From Listeria_A hofi (GTDB lineage: Bacteria; Bacillota; Bacilli; Lactobacillales; Listeriaceae): a stretch of 64,000 nt of DNA. The notes beneath the pieces were generated by a model. That model searched no databases and was not told the DNA's origin. It saw nothing but the letters and a program-made list of their open reading frames with translations. Below, one piece after another: positions 52,615-60,215 of this stretch. Within the stretch, counting starts at the first letter, position 1. Each line of letters starts with the position of its first letter. Made by a program: the position numbers and the translations under genes. The stretch lies in assembly GCF_963575615.1 (NCBI RefSeq), contig NZ_CAUYTL010000014.1, positions 1-64,000 of the forward strand. The letters run 5' to 3'.

Positions 52615-52953
52615 ATGAATTTTGCGAAAACGTTGGGGATTATTGGAGCATTGCTCGCGATGGGGCTTAGCTTAACTGTTATTTCCGTCGACAGCATTGC
52701 ACGTATTTTGGAAGAAGATTCGTTAGTATTTACAATCCTGAACTTCGTCACATTAGCGATGTCATTTGTCGGTCTGTTCGGCGCTATTATCATGAACAAA
52801 GCACCATTAAAAGGTGGCGTTATGCTAATTGCGTCCGCAGTAGCCTGCACAATGAGCGTTTCGATGATGTTCCTAGTTCCAATCGTGATACTTTGCGTAG
52901 CTGGCCTAATTAGCCTAAGCACAGCAGACGACTTATCAGAAGCAAAAGCGTAA
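52615..52953 (+). CDS. Small membrane protein, DUF4064-like
   Basis: A 112-aa protein with about four hydrophobic segments (residues about 5-25, 40-62, 72-88, 90-103) and no catalytic motif. The pattern resembles the DUF4064 family of small membrane proteins. ATG 52615 follows TGGAG nine bases upstream. The minus-strand frame over the same bases is a shadow. Function unknown. Confidence 0.7.
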   Translation: MNFAKTLGIIGALLAMGLSLTVISVDSIARILEEDSLVFTILNFVTLAMSFVGLFGAIIMNKAPLKGGVMLIASAVACTMSVSMMFLVPIVILCVAGLISLSTADDLSEAKA

Positions 52954-52964
52954 TATTAAATGCG

Positions 52965-53016
52965 AAATCCGCGTCTTCACTCAGCTATTTGAGTAGGCGC
53001 GGATTTTGTTTTTTTA
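52965..53016. terminator. Bidirectional terminator
   Basis: AAATCCGCG (52965-52973) and CGCGGATTT (52998-53006), with T-rich DNA on the plus side, separate two convergent genes. Confidence 0.8.
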
Positions 53017-53574
53017 TTGATATTTACTATAAAGTCTATCTGCTTGATCACGCAATTCCTTCATATCTTGGCGCGCTTTGTTTAATTTTTCATCGGATTC
53101 GTTCTTAGCAGAATTGAGTTGCGTTGCTTGTGTGTTTAGTGTATCAACTTGCGCTTTATATTGGTCGCGCTCTGATTTTAATTGGTTAATCGTGTTATTT
53201 AGCTGGTTAATTTGATTGTTCAGAGCGTTAATATCATTATTTTTTTGGTTCACTTCATTCTGTTTATTTTGTAGTTCTGTCATCTTTGCGGTTAGTTCTT
53301 GTTGTTTTGCGGCAATTTGATTATCTTTATCAGTCAATTGATTTTTTAAATTTTGGATGTCGTTCGTTAAATCGTTAATTTTTTGAGTATTGTCTTGCTT
53401 GTTTTGTGTCAGTTGACCAATTTTTTGATCAGCCCACGTTAAAACCTCAGACACTCGTGCTTTATCACTTTCTCCGCCCCATAAAATGACACTCGCACCC
53501 AATACAAGGGTCCCTGTTCCAAATACCATCAGCGATACCAATACGACTACTGTAAACTTCTTCATTTTCCGCAT
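53014..53574 (-). CDS. Membrane-anchored coiled-coil protein
   Basis: A 186-aa protein: N-terminal membrane segment or uncleaved signal (residues about 8-32), then a continuous coiled coil from about residue 50 to the end, rich in Asn and Gln (repeated INxLxNxINxLxN pattern). It is predicted to lie outside the membrane as a rod. No enzymatic motif is seen. ATG 53574 lies nine bases after AAGGGG. A TTG at 53583 is possible. I do not recognise a named family. Confidence 0.75.
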   Translation of the reverse strand: MRKMKKFTVVVLVSLMVFGTGTLVLGASVILWGGESDKARVSEVLTWADQKIGQLTQNKQDNTQKINDLTNDIQNLKNQLTDKDNQIAAKQQELTAKMTELQNKQNEVNQKNNDINALNNQINQLNNTINQLKSERDQYKAQVDTLNTQATQLNSAKNESDEKLNKARQDMKELRDQADRLYSKYQ

Positions 53575-53583
53575 TATTTCCAA

Positions 53584-53897
53584 CCCCTTTGTTTTTTATT
53601 TCTTCATGTCACTTATTTAGAATATCAAAAAGAAAATTCAGATTTTTTGGTCATTTGATAATTCAACTATGTAGCTGAGTCTAACTTTTTTGATAAATAG
53701 TGATGTCTGAAGCATTAATTAAGTTGATATAGATTAATACCACTCAAATAAAAAATTTAAACGTAGAAATCTAACTTTTTTTATAATTGGTATATGTGTA
53801 ATATACCAACTCCAATTTAATCAAGGGGAATTGGTATATTATATCACGCCCATTTATCAAAATCATAAGGTTTAGGAGCAGACGAATCTTCAATTCG
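53584..53897. promoter_or_regulatory. AT-rich intergenic region with TTGGTATAT inverted repeat
   Basis: TTGGTATAT (53787-53795) and ATATACCAA (53801-53809) form a 9-bp perfect inverted repeat with a five-base loop. A third copy of TTGGTATAT begins at 53831. No T tract follows, so operator function is more likely than termination. I see no gene in this stretch. Confidence 0.4.
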
Positions 53898-54180
53898 TTA
53901 AATCGGCCAATTTTTGCGTTGTGTAGAGATGGCATCGCTTTGCGTATATTTAGTCAAAACGGCAGTAACATGAGTGACTAAAGAATTAGAACGTTCGCCA
54001 AGCTTCTCATAAGACATAAAGCCTTGCAAAAGAAACTCTCCATCTTCGCCCCGAGTTTATAAACGCAATCAACTGGTTTCTATAGAGTCACCAGCTTTTA
54101 AGGAAACCTGATGGCATTGATTATTAAATCGGGAGTTCGATTTCAACAATTTCAAAACTAGAAAAGCCATCCGCGAAATT
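53898..54180 (-). pseudogene. Unidentified gene remnant
   Basis: A minus-strand frame ending in TAA (53898-53900) has protein-like composition (LQGFMSYEKLGERSNSL, then VTAVLTKYTQ), preceded by two stop codons and, further upstream, a second protein-like piece (FADGFSSFEIVEIELPI) also ending in a stop. It appears to be the decayed 3' part of a gene. I cannot name the family. Confidence 0.3.
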
Positions 54181-54201
54181 CTTTGTGTACATGACAATTG
54201 T

Positions 54202-54571
54202 ATGGATATTGTTTTCCTCGCATTCATGGCTACATTCGGGCACTACATCATCGTTTTCCTATTCGGCGCAGATTTTGCAAGCACGTACTTCATGACTTTA
54301 CTCATGCTTCTAGTGATTCCATGTCTTATTTACTCGAAAATTATTGGCACGCTTTTCAGTGCAAAAGGGAAATAAGATACCAATCTGTGGACACTCATTG
54401 TCAACGTTGTTCCTAATGATGGGAATCGTTGGCTCCGCCGTTGCATCGATTTTATCTTACGCGATTTGCGGTTTAATATGCATCATTTGGTCGAACCGCA
54501 ACTATACCAGCCCACTTCGAGTACCAAAAATCAGACTATCAAATGATTCACAGTTTTATAGAAAAGAATAA
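54202..54571 (+). pseudogene. Remnant of a second Wzx flippase (C-terminus)
   Basis: Two frames together align with the last ~120 residues of the intact flippase at 47-48.3 kb: FMATFGHYIIVFLFGADFAS and SKIIGTLFSAKGK, then a TAA where the intact gene has a Trp-containing segment, LWTLIVN, a frame change near 54413, and AVASILSYAICGL. It lies upstream of the second wzz in the same order as in the intact locus, so it marks an old segmental duplication. Confidence 0.85.
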
Positions 54572-54602
54572 TAGTCCACAAAAAGCGGATTAAGAAGCAT
54601 AT

Positions 54603-54637
54603 TTTTAGGAAATAAAAAGTTCAGAAGCGACTATACA
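54603..54637 (+). promoter_or_regulatory. TTTTAGGAAA-type promoter, copy D (second wzz)
   Basis: TTTTAGGAAA (54603-54612), 19 bp, TATACA (54632-54637). The TTG of wzz copy 2 follows 52 bp later. Confidence 0.6.
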
Positions 54638-54688
54638 GAAACTTTAAAGCTTAAAATATATCGATTCATGTGGAAGGAGAAGATTTAT

Positions 54689-55456
54689 TTGACTAACAAA
54701 CCAGCCGTCATTTCTATTTTTGACATTTTAAAAATAATTAAAAAAAATAGTTGGTTTATATTACTAATTCTCGTGATTTCCCTAAGTGGCATGTTCGCCG
54801 TCGCGAATTTTGTCATAACGCCGCAATATAAGGCGACCAACCAAATTCTTGTTGTTCAGAATACCGATAAGGAAGATAGCAATGTCCAAAACTCCGAAGT
54901 ACAAGCCAATTTGCAGATGGTAAACACGTATAGCGCGATGATAAAAAGTCCGCTCGTTTTGGATAAAGTAGCTGAAAACCTTGATGGTCAGTATACATCT
55001 GGGGAACTAAGTAAGAAGATTGTCACCAGTAACGACCAGAATTCCCAAGTCCTAAACATTCACGTAGAAGATCCAAACCAAGCTACTGCCGCAAAAATTG
55101 CTAATGAGACAGCTTCCGTTTTCAAAGAAACATTACCTGTTATTATGAGAGACAAAGCCGTCACTGATATGTCCCAAGCAAAAATAGTCGACAATGCACG
55201 TCCCGTAACTCCAAATAATAAAATGCTCTACGTACTAAGCTTAGTCGCAGGTATAGTTTTTGCCGGTCTGTTCTGTTTCCTACGCGAACTACTTGACACG
55301 AGCATTAAAACCGAGGAGCAAATCACCGAAAAATTAGATTTAACTGTACTCGGAACGATTTCAAAAATTCCAGACAACAGCATGAAAAGCAAACCGAAAT
55401 CTGAAGCAGTAAATAAAGACGTATATACGGAGGCGAAACCAGTTTATGAGAAATAA
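54689..55456 (+). CDS. Wzz/CapA-type chain-length modulator, copy 2
   Basis: A 255-aa paralogue of the protein encoded at 48.6 kb, with the same two-helix topology and shared core (NSEVQANLQMVNTYSAMIKSPLVLDKVAENL). It keeps the stretch DTSIKTEEQITEKLDLTVLG after the second helix, which copy 1 has partly lost. TTG 54689 follows AAGGAG. An upstream in-frame codon at 54668 lacks a ribosome-binding site. It has its own TTTTAGGAAA-type promoter. Whether it acts with kinase copy 1 or the frameshifted copy 2 is unclear. Confidence 0.85.
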   Translation: MTNKPAVISIFDILKIIKKNSWFILLILVISLSGMFAVANFVITPQYKATNQILVVQNTDKEDSNVQNSEVQANLQMVNTYSAMIKSPLVLDKVAENLDGQYTSGELSKKIVTSNDQNSQVLNIHVEDPNQATAAKIANETASVFKETLPVIMRDKAVTDMSQAKIVDNARPVTPNNKMLYVLSLVAGIVFAGLFCFLRELLDTSIKTEEQITEKLDLTVLGTISKIPDNSMKSKPKSEAVNKDVYTEAKPVYEK

Positions 55457-56140
55457 AACGAAGCAAAAAAAAATAACCGTAAAAAACTTGTAACCTATTT
55501 TGACCCACAATCACCAATCTCCGAAGAGTTTATATCCGTGAGAACGAACATCGAGTTCAGTACCATCGGTCAGGAAAACCAAGTCACCATGATTACATCC
55601 GCTGAGCCTGACGCCGGAAAATCCATCATGTCATCCAACCTAGCTGTTGTATCCGCTCAACAGGGCAAGAAAACATTACTCATTGACCTAGACTTACGCA
55701 AACCAACTCAGCATCGCGTATTTTTCAACTCGAATGAGCGAGGCGTAACGAGCGTATTGCTACATCCGGACCACAAATCTATGGCTATACAAGATACCGA
55801 AGTAGAGCGCCTGCATGTTTTGACATCCGGACCAATCCCACCAAATCCGACTGAAATTTTAAACACACAAGCGCTAGTAGACCTTATCAACGGGTTGCGA
55901 GCAGACTACGATCAAATCATACTTGATGCGCCGCCAGTCCTTGTAGCATCAGACGCCAGGCTCATCGCGCGACTCGCAGACGGCATCGTATTCATTATTA
56001 AAAGCGGTGCTTCTGAATACAAAAAAATCGCCAAATCCATCGAATTACTTCAAAAAACGCAAACAAAAATACTCGGTGCTGTGCTCAACAAACCATCCGC
56101 ACAACCTGGAAAAATGTATTACACATATGGCGACAAATAA
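55446..56140 (+). pseudogene. BY-kinase copy 2, frameshifted in an A9 tract
   Basis: The ATG at 55446 overlaps the wzz stop as in copy 1 and reads MRNKTKQKK, then meets an A9 run (55464-55472) where ten As are needed to keep the frame. As given, translation stops seven codons later. The main body is open from 55538 (Walker A SAEPDAGKS, LLIDLDLRKPT, LDAPP, end YYTYG). A GTG at 55538 could start a 200-aa form without the N-terminal segment, but it has no good ribosome-binding site. The tract could be a phase-variable switch, a true lesion or a homopolymer read error. Confidence 0.8.
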
Positions 56141-56161
56141 ACTGGAAGGAGTATGAGCAAA

Positions 56162-56809
56162 ATGAAGAAGCTGATATTAATTGGAGATGGAAGTGTCGCC
56201 AAGATGGCTAAAGAAATCGTGTTACTAACAGGAACCTATGAAATTGTTGCGATATTAGATGACAAGTACACGACAAGCTTCCAAGATGAAAATGGTGTAT
56301 TCATGGGGCCATTAACGGGAAGCACAGCCTTATCGCAAGCAGATGCCTATTTTATCGCTGTTGGGGACAATGAAAAACGGCATGAAATTTTTACGATATT
56401 GCAAAAACCAGTGGAGCAATTTCCAAATTTGATTCATCCTACATCCATTATTTCTCCAAATGCACAAATCGGTTACGGCAATTTTATCATGGCTGGGGCG
56501 ATTATCAATGTGGACGCGACAATCAGGCATCAATGCATTATCAATTCCGGCTGTATCATTGGGCACGACGCCGTTTTAGAGAATTTCAGTCAAACATCAC
56601 CAGGAACCGTCATCACAGGTTACGTGTATCTCCAAACAGGCGTTAATATCGGCGCAAATGCAACTGTTTTGCCAAGTATCCGCTTGAATGAATGGTCTGT
56701 TGTAGGAGCAGGCTCTACAGTAACACGTGATGTAAAGGCAGACACAATCGTCGTTGGAACTCCCGCTAAACTACTAAAAAAACGCGAAAAAGCAGTGGTT
56801 CCAGCTTAG
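56162..56809 (+). CDS. NeuD/PglD-like sugar acyltransferase, copy 2
   Basis: A roughly 215-aa paralogue of the acyltransferase at 50.1 kb, with the same N-terminal LILIGDGSVAKMAKEIVLL, the hexapeptide region NAQIGYGNFIMAGAIINVDA, and GTPAKLLKK at the end. It is intact. ATG 56162 follows GAAGGAG at about nine bases. GTATGAGC just upstream gives an alternative ATG at 56153. It completes the duplicated wzx-wzz-kinase-acyltransferase segment. Confidence 0.87.
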   Translation: MKKLILIGDGSVAKMAKEIVLLTGTYEIVAILDDKYTTSFQDENGVFMGPLTGSTALSQADAYFIAVGDNEKRHEIFTILQKPVEQFPNLIHPTSIISPNAQIGYGNFIMAGAIINVDATIRHQCIINSGCIIGHDAVLENFSQTSPGTVITGYVYLQTGVNIGANATVLPSIRLNEWSVVGAGSTVTRDVKADTIVVGTPAKLLKKREKAVVPA

Positions 56810-56961
56810 AGAAGAGAGTGGAGACATGGGTAGAGAATCAGAATTTATTGCTGCTACAAAATGAGACGGGTCTACCGTACGCGATGGAATTTATAAGGAA
56901 AATACTCCCAAACGCGGCCGTTCACTAATCATTTTTTTAAGAAAATGGGTGATTAAATAAC
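56810..56961 (+). other. Intergenic stretch with a broken short frame
   Basis: A frame beginning ATG near 56826 (MGRESEFIAATK) meets TGA and then continues with protein-like sequence (DGSTVRDGIYKENTPKRGRS). It is too short to identify and is probably part of a decayed gene. Confidence 0.25.
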
Positions 56962-57277
56962 ACGCACTTTTCAATTATCTGGTCTCTTTGAATTACGAAA
57001 TTCCAATTAAAATAGCGCTATATACAGGAACGGATGGTGTGACATTACGATTACTAATACGCGAACTATATCAAAAATTAAATTTTAACGTAGAGATTTT
57101 GATTAGTGGGAAAAAGAGAATGTGGATATTATTAGCGATGTTGAGGATATGCCATTAGATGCACCGTCGTTATTTTTGTGGAGATTTCCGCCATCATCAG
57201 ATGAATGGGTGCAGCTTATTTTCTGGTTGCAACGTAGTCGTGAGGAGGAGCTGGCGGACTTGCGAAAGGCCGAATAA
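56962..57277 (+). pseudogene. Remnant of an Mga-type regulator (C-terminal EIIB-like domain)
   Basis: The frame reads NYLVSLNYEIPIKIALYTG and LIRELYQKLNFNVEILISG, then, after a one-base shift in an A run near 57113, SDVEDMPLDAPSLFLWRFPP and SSDEWVQLIFWLQRSREEEL. This parallels the C-terminus of the intact Mga-like protein at 28.6 kb (VALLTNQDSAVLNKL... SIFIWNFPPTQSDW). Only the last ~105 codons remain, with no N-terminal HTH. Confidence 0.8.
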
Positions 57278-57401
57278 TAGATATGTTAAGTTTTTGTAAA
57301 TAAGTCTGCGGTATGATATAGATTGAGCAAAAAATATGGTACAATGGAAGCTAACTGTGACTAGATAGAAAGCAGAATTTACGTTAGGACGTGATAGATT
57401 C

Positions 57402-58061
57402 GTGGAGCTTATAAAAGCGCTGATTAGTTTCATTATCCATATCGATCAGCATCTTGTTGAAATTATCAATACATTTGGCATTTGGACATATGTCATTATT
57501 TTCTTGATTATATTTGTAGAAACGGGACTTGTTATTTTCCCATTCTTGCCAGGGGATTCGTTACTATTTGCTGCAGGAGCGTTAGCTGTATTGCCTGGAT
57601 CAGAGCTAAATATCGTCATCCTTCTTATCGTTTTGTGGGTGGCAGCGGTACTTGGCGACACGGTCAACTACCACATTGGTAAAAAAGTGGGAACCTCGAT
57701 TCCACCAGACAGTTGGCTTGGGAAAGTTATCAATCAAGAAAAAATGGATAAAGCAGAGGCGTTTTTCAATAAGCACGGTGGTAAAACGATTTTCATTGCG
57801 CGTTTTATGCCATTTATCCGTACTTTTGCGCCATTTGTAGCTGGTGCAAGTCGCATGAATTACCGTTATTTCTTGAATTATAACTTGCTTGGCGCAACAG
57901 TTTGGGTACTTATTTGCACCATGGCGGGCTATTTCTTCGGGAATATCCCAGTTGTAAAAGAGAATTTTTCACTCGTTGTATTAGGTATTATTTTCGTATC
58001 AATCTTACCGATGATTTTCTCGTTCATTAAAGGGAAAATGGATAGTAAGAAAGTTAAATAA
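57402..58061 (+). CDS. DedA-family membrane protein
   Basis: A 219-aa DedA (SNARE-associated) family protein with about five to six hydrophobic segments. Conserved motifs are ENGLVIFP-like VETGLVIFPFLPGDSLLFAAGAL and the basic-acidic FIARFMPFIRTFAPFVAGASRM. Family members flip polyprenyl phosphate or phosphatidylethanolamine and support envelope homeostasis and peptide resistance. Undecaprenyl-phosphate recycling would serve the neighbouring polysaccharide pathway, but that link is inference. The GTG start has a weak AGGA site upstream. Confidence 0.87.
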   Translation: MELIKALISFIIHIDQHLVEIINTFGIWTYVIIFLIIFVETGLVIFPFLPGDSLLFAAGALAVLPGSELNIVILLIVLWVAAVLGDTVNYHIGKKVGTSIPPDSWLGKVINQEKMDKAEAFFNKHGGKTIFIARFMPFIRTFAPFVAGASRMNYRYFLNYNLLGATVWVLICTMAGYFFGNIPVVKENFSLVVLGIIFVSILPMIFSFIKGKMDSKKVK

Positions 58062-58069
58062 ATATTAGG

Positions 58070-58107
58070 GTAGATGAAGCCGCAATCAGTGTTTCATCTA
58101 CTTTTTT
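58070..58107 (+). terminator. Terminator after the dedA gene
   Basis: GTAGATGAA (58070-58078) pairs with TTCATCTAC (58093-58101), followed by six Ts. The remaining gap to 58306 shows no gene. Confidence 0.85.
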
Positions 58108-58306
58108 CTGTCGCAACTTTTCGCGAATTATTTGGAAAACATATATTTAATATATAAAGGCTGTAAAAATAAAAAGAGAGCATAGGATACACATTGATTA
58201 ATATCAGCGGTGCCCTACACTCACGTTAGAAATTTTACATACAAAGTTACTACAAATGAGGATTTAATAAAACATGTCTTATAGTAAAGGTAGTTGTTTG
58301 AAGCCT

Positions 58307-58972
58307 TTAATTTATAGACTGTTTATTATAATAATACTGGATTCGATCTGTAATATATGAAATAGGAATATCCCATTTTGGGAGGTAATTGAAGGGATCT
58401 GTATGTGTTGTTCCACCTAGAAGTTGTGTGACACCCCTATGTGTAATAATATTTCCCTCCCCATTATTGTCCATCAAATCAGGTGTACCAAGATTGTACT
58501 TATGGAGTACGTGCGCCACATAATTAGCGTATTGTTCAATAGATTTTAATACAGTTTCCTTTGACGTTCCATCTGGATACTCAACTAACTCAACATGAAT
58601 AAATCGTTTGTTAGCGATTGCTCCAGCACCCCAACCTAAATAATCTGTGTTAGCAATCTCGACTGTGTGACTAGCATCCGCAAATGCGTGAACAAAAGCA
58701 TTTTCCCAGGTTTCTTTTTCATATTGAATCCATTCATCTAAGCTTTTACTAGTGTCCCCAGTAGAGTGTAATACAACGCCCTCTGGTTTTCCTATACCAT
58801 TTCGATATGGTAATTTAGGAAAATCAGGGATGTTTTCGAACGCCGGGCGTTTCTCAATAACGGGTTCAATGGTGGGTGGTGTAATAGAAGAGGCCACAGC
58901 ATCTTTCTGTTTTATGCAAACGATTCCAGCTAATAAGCATAGCAATAAGGTTATTTTTATAGTCTTTTTCAT
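58307..58972 (-). CDS. Secreted N-acetylmuramoyl-L-alanine amidase (Amidase_2)
   Basis: A 221-aa secreted amidase. A signal peptide (KITLLLCLLAGIVCI, cleavage near AVAS) precedes an Amidase_2/PGRP-like domain. Probable zinc ligands are the histidines in GVVLHSTGD and in the C-terminal HRGVTQLLGGTTHTDP, with a further histidine in FVHAFADASHTVEI. It cleaves the stem peptide from peptidoglycan. No GW or SH3 anchor follows. The ATG follows AGGAGCG. It lies 55 bp downstream of the GH25 lysozyme gene on the same strand, so the two probably form a wall-hydrolase operon. Confidence 0.88.
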   Translation of the reverse strand: MKKTIKITLLLCLLAGIVCIKQKDAVASSITPPTIEPVIEKRPAFENIPDFPKLPYRNGIGKPEGVVLHSTGDTSKSLDEWIQYEKETWENAFVHAFADASHTVEIANTDYLGWGAGAIANKRFIHVELVEYPDGTSKETVLKSIEQYANYVAHVLHKYNLGTPDLMDNNGEGNIITHRGVTQLLGGTTHTDPFNYLPKWDIPISYITDRIQYYYNKQSIN

Positions 58973-59027
58973 TGATATCGCTCCTTACATTTGATTATAG
59001 AAGCTACAACATAGCGATTTTATAAAA

Positions 59028-59752
59028 TTAGCGACCTAGTGTCTCTGCTTTTTTACCGGTGTAAAAGCCTGTATAGTCAATGTTAGCGTCGAGATCCCCA
59101 TCAAAACCATCTAATCGGTAGTCACTGGCAAATTGCCATAAACCAACTGGGAATGGAGGCTCTATAGGTGTTTCAGGCCAGTAAGCAAGCCAGAAATTAC
59201 TGACAGATAATTGATCTGGGTAAAATCGATTTTGATACCACGATAAAGAGGCGTAAACATCTAATTTTTGGTAGCCATGATCTCTCATTCTATCAAAGAA
59301 GGCATTAGCCTGACTCGTCAATTCTTGGGGATCCTTTGTCAAAGCACTGCCTTCTAAATCGAGTGCCATAACGGAATCTTTAGGTACTTTTAAATTATTT
59401 GCGATTTTGGAAAACCAATCAGCTTCTTCTTTGGCGTTTTGGATACTATTCATCCAACTGTAGTGATAAAAGTTGACTCTAATTCCAGCTTCAATTGCGC
59501 CTTTTATTTGTTCCTCAGCATGCGGGTTCAAAACTGGTTTGTCATCTTCCATCCCTTCCGTTAATTTGATAATAACCGCTTCTATACCTTGTTCTTTCCA
59601 TTTTTTAAAATTAATTTTTTTAGGGTCTTGCCATTTAGAAATATCGATAACATTTGGTTTTACAGGAGTATTGGCTGCGTGAACACTGTTTAATGACAAT
59701 GAAATACCTAGGCATAACGTAGCAAGGAGAAATAGCATCTTTTTTTATTCAT
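59028..59752 (-). pseudogene. Secreted GH25 lysozyme, frameshift at codon 3-5
   Basis: The 236-aa open part (from 59738) is a GH25 muramidase: signal peptide core LFLLATLCLGISLSLNSVHAA, then NVIDISKWQ with a catalytic aspartate and MALDLEG with the acid/base region, ending in YTGFYTGKK. The only good ribosome-binding site (AAAGAGG) serves ATG 59752, which reads MNKK and then hits an A7 tract on the minus strand (59743-59749). Eight As would give MNKKKMLFLLATLCLG, a perfect signal peptide. As printed, the start is out of frame by one base. Initiation at ATG 59738 would lack a ribosome-binding site. It may be a read error, phase variation or a true lesion. Confidence 0.8.
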
Positions 59753-60215
59753 CTTTTAACCTCTTTTCTTTCTCTGTATTTAATCGCCCCGATTATAACA
59801 CACTAATACTATATTAAACATGACATTTTTGTAAGGTTAATTAAGAGTCTAGCTTCTGTCTAACATAAAAAAATTATCATCAAAGAGCTTGACTAATTTT
59901 ATAATTAAAATCTAACTAAATAGTTAATCTAGATAACGAGAGTGCTTTTAAAGTTTAATAATTAGAATATAAATACAATCTGTGTAAATAAAAGTGAAAT
60001 AGTGTAAGTTCTGTGTGTAACAAATATACCCTTTCAAACCCTTATATTAACGCTTTCTTAGTTGGCACAATACTTGCATAATACATATATGTCCAGAATT
60101 TAGTACACGATAAAAGGGGGATCTAACGGGGGATTATTGAAATTCTGGGTTTAGAGATTGCAGAGAAAGTAGACATACCGTAAGTAGAACGCAAAAATTA
60201 TGAAGAGGTGAAGAA
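59753..60215 (+). promoter_or_regulatory. Chitinase upstream region with cre-like site
   Basis: TATTAACGCTTTCT (60045-60058) matches the CcpA operator consensus at 12 of 14 positions. It directly precedes TTGGCA (60062-60067), a possible -35 with a weak TATATG -10. On the minus strand an extended -10 (TGTTATAAT) about 50 bp before the lysozyme start is a likely promoter. No other gene is visible. Confidence 0.5.

Noticed and set aside
52557..52922. A 121-codon minus-strand frame opposite the small membrane protein
   Set aside because: The plus-strand frame has a ribosome-binding site, a coherent membrane topology and a terminator. The minus-strand frame has none of these.
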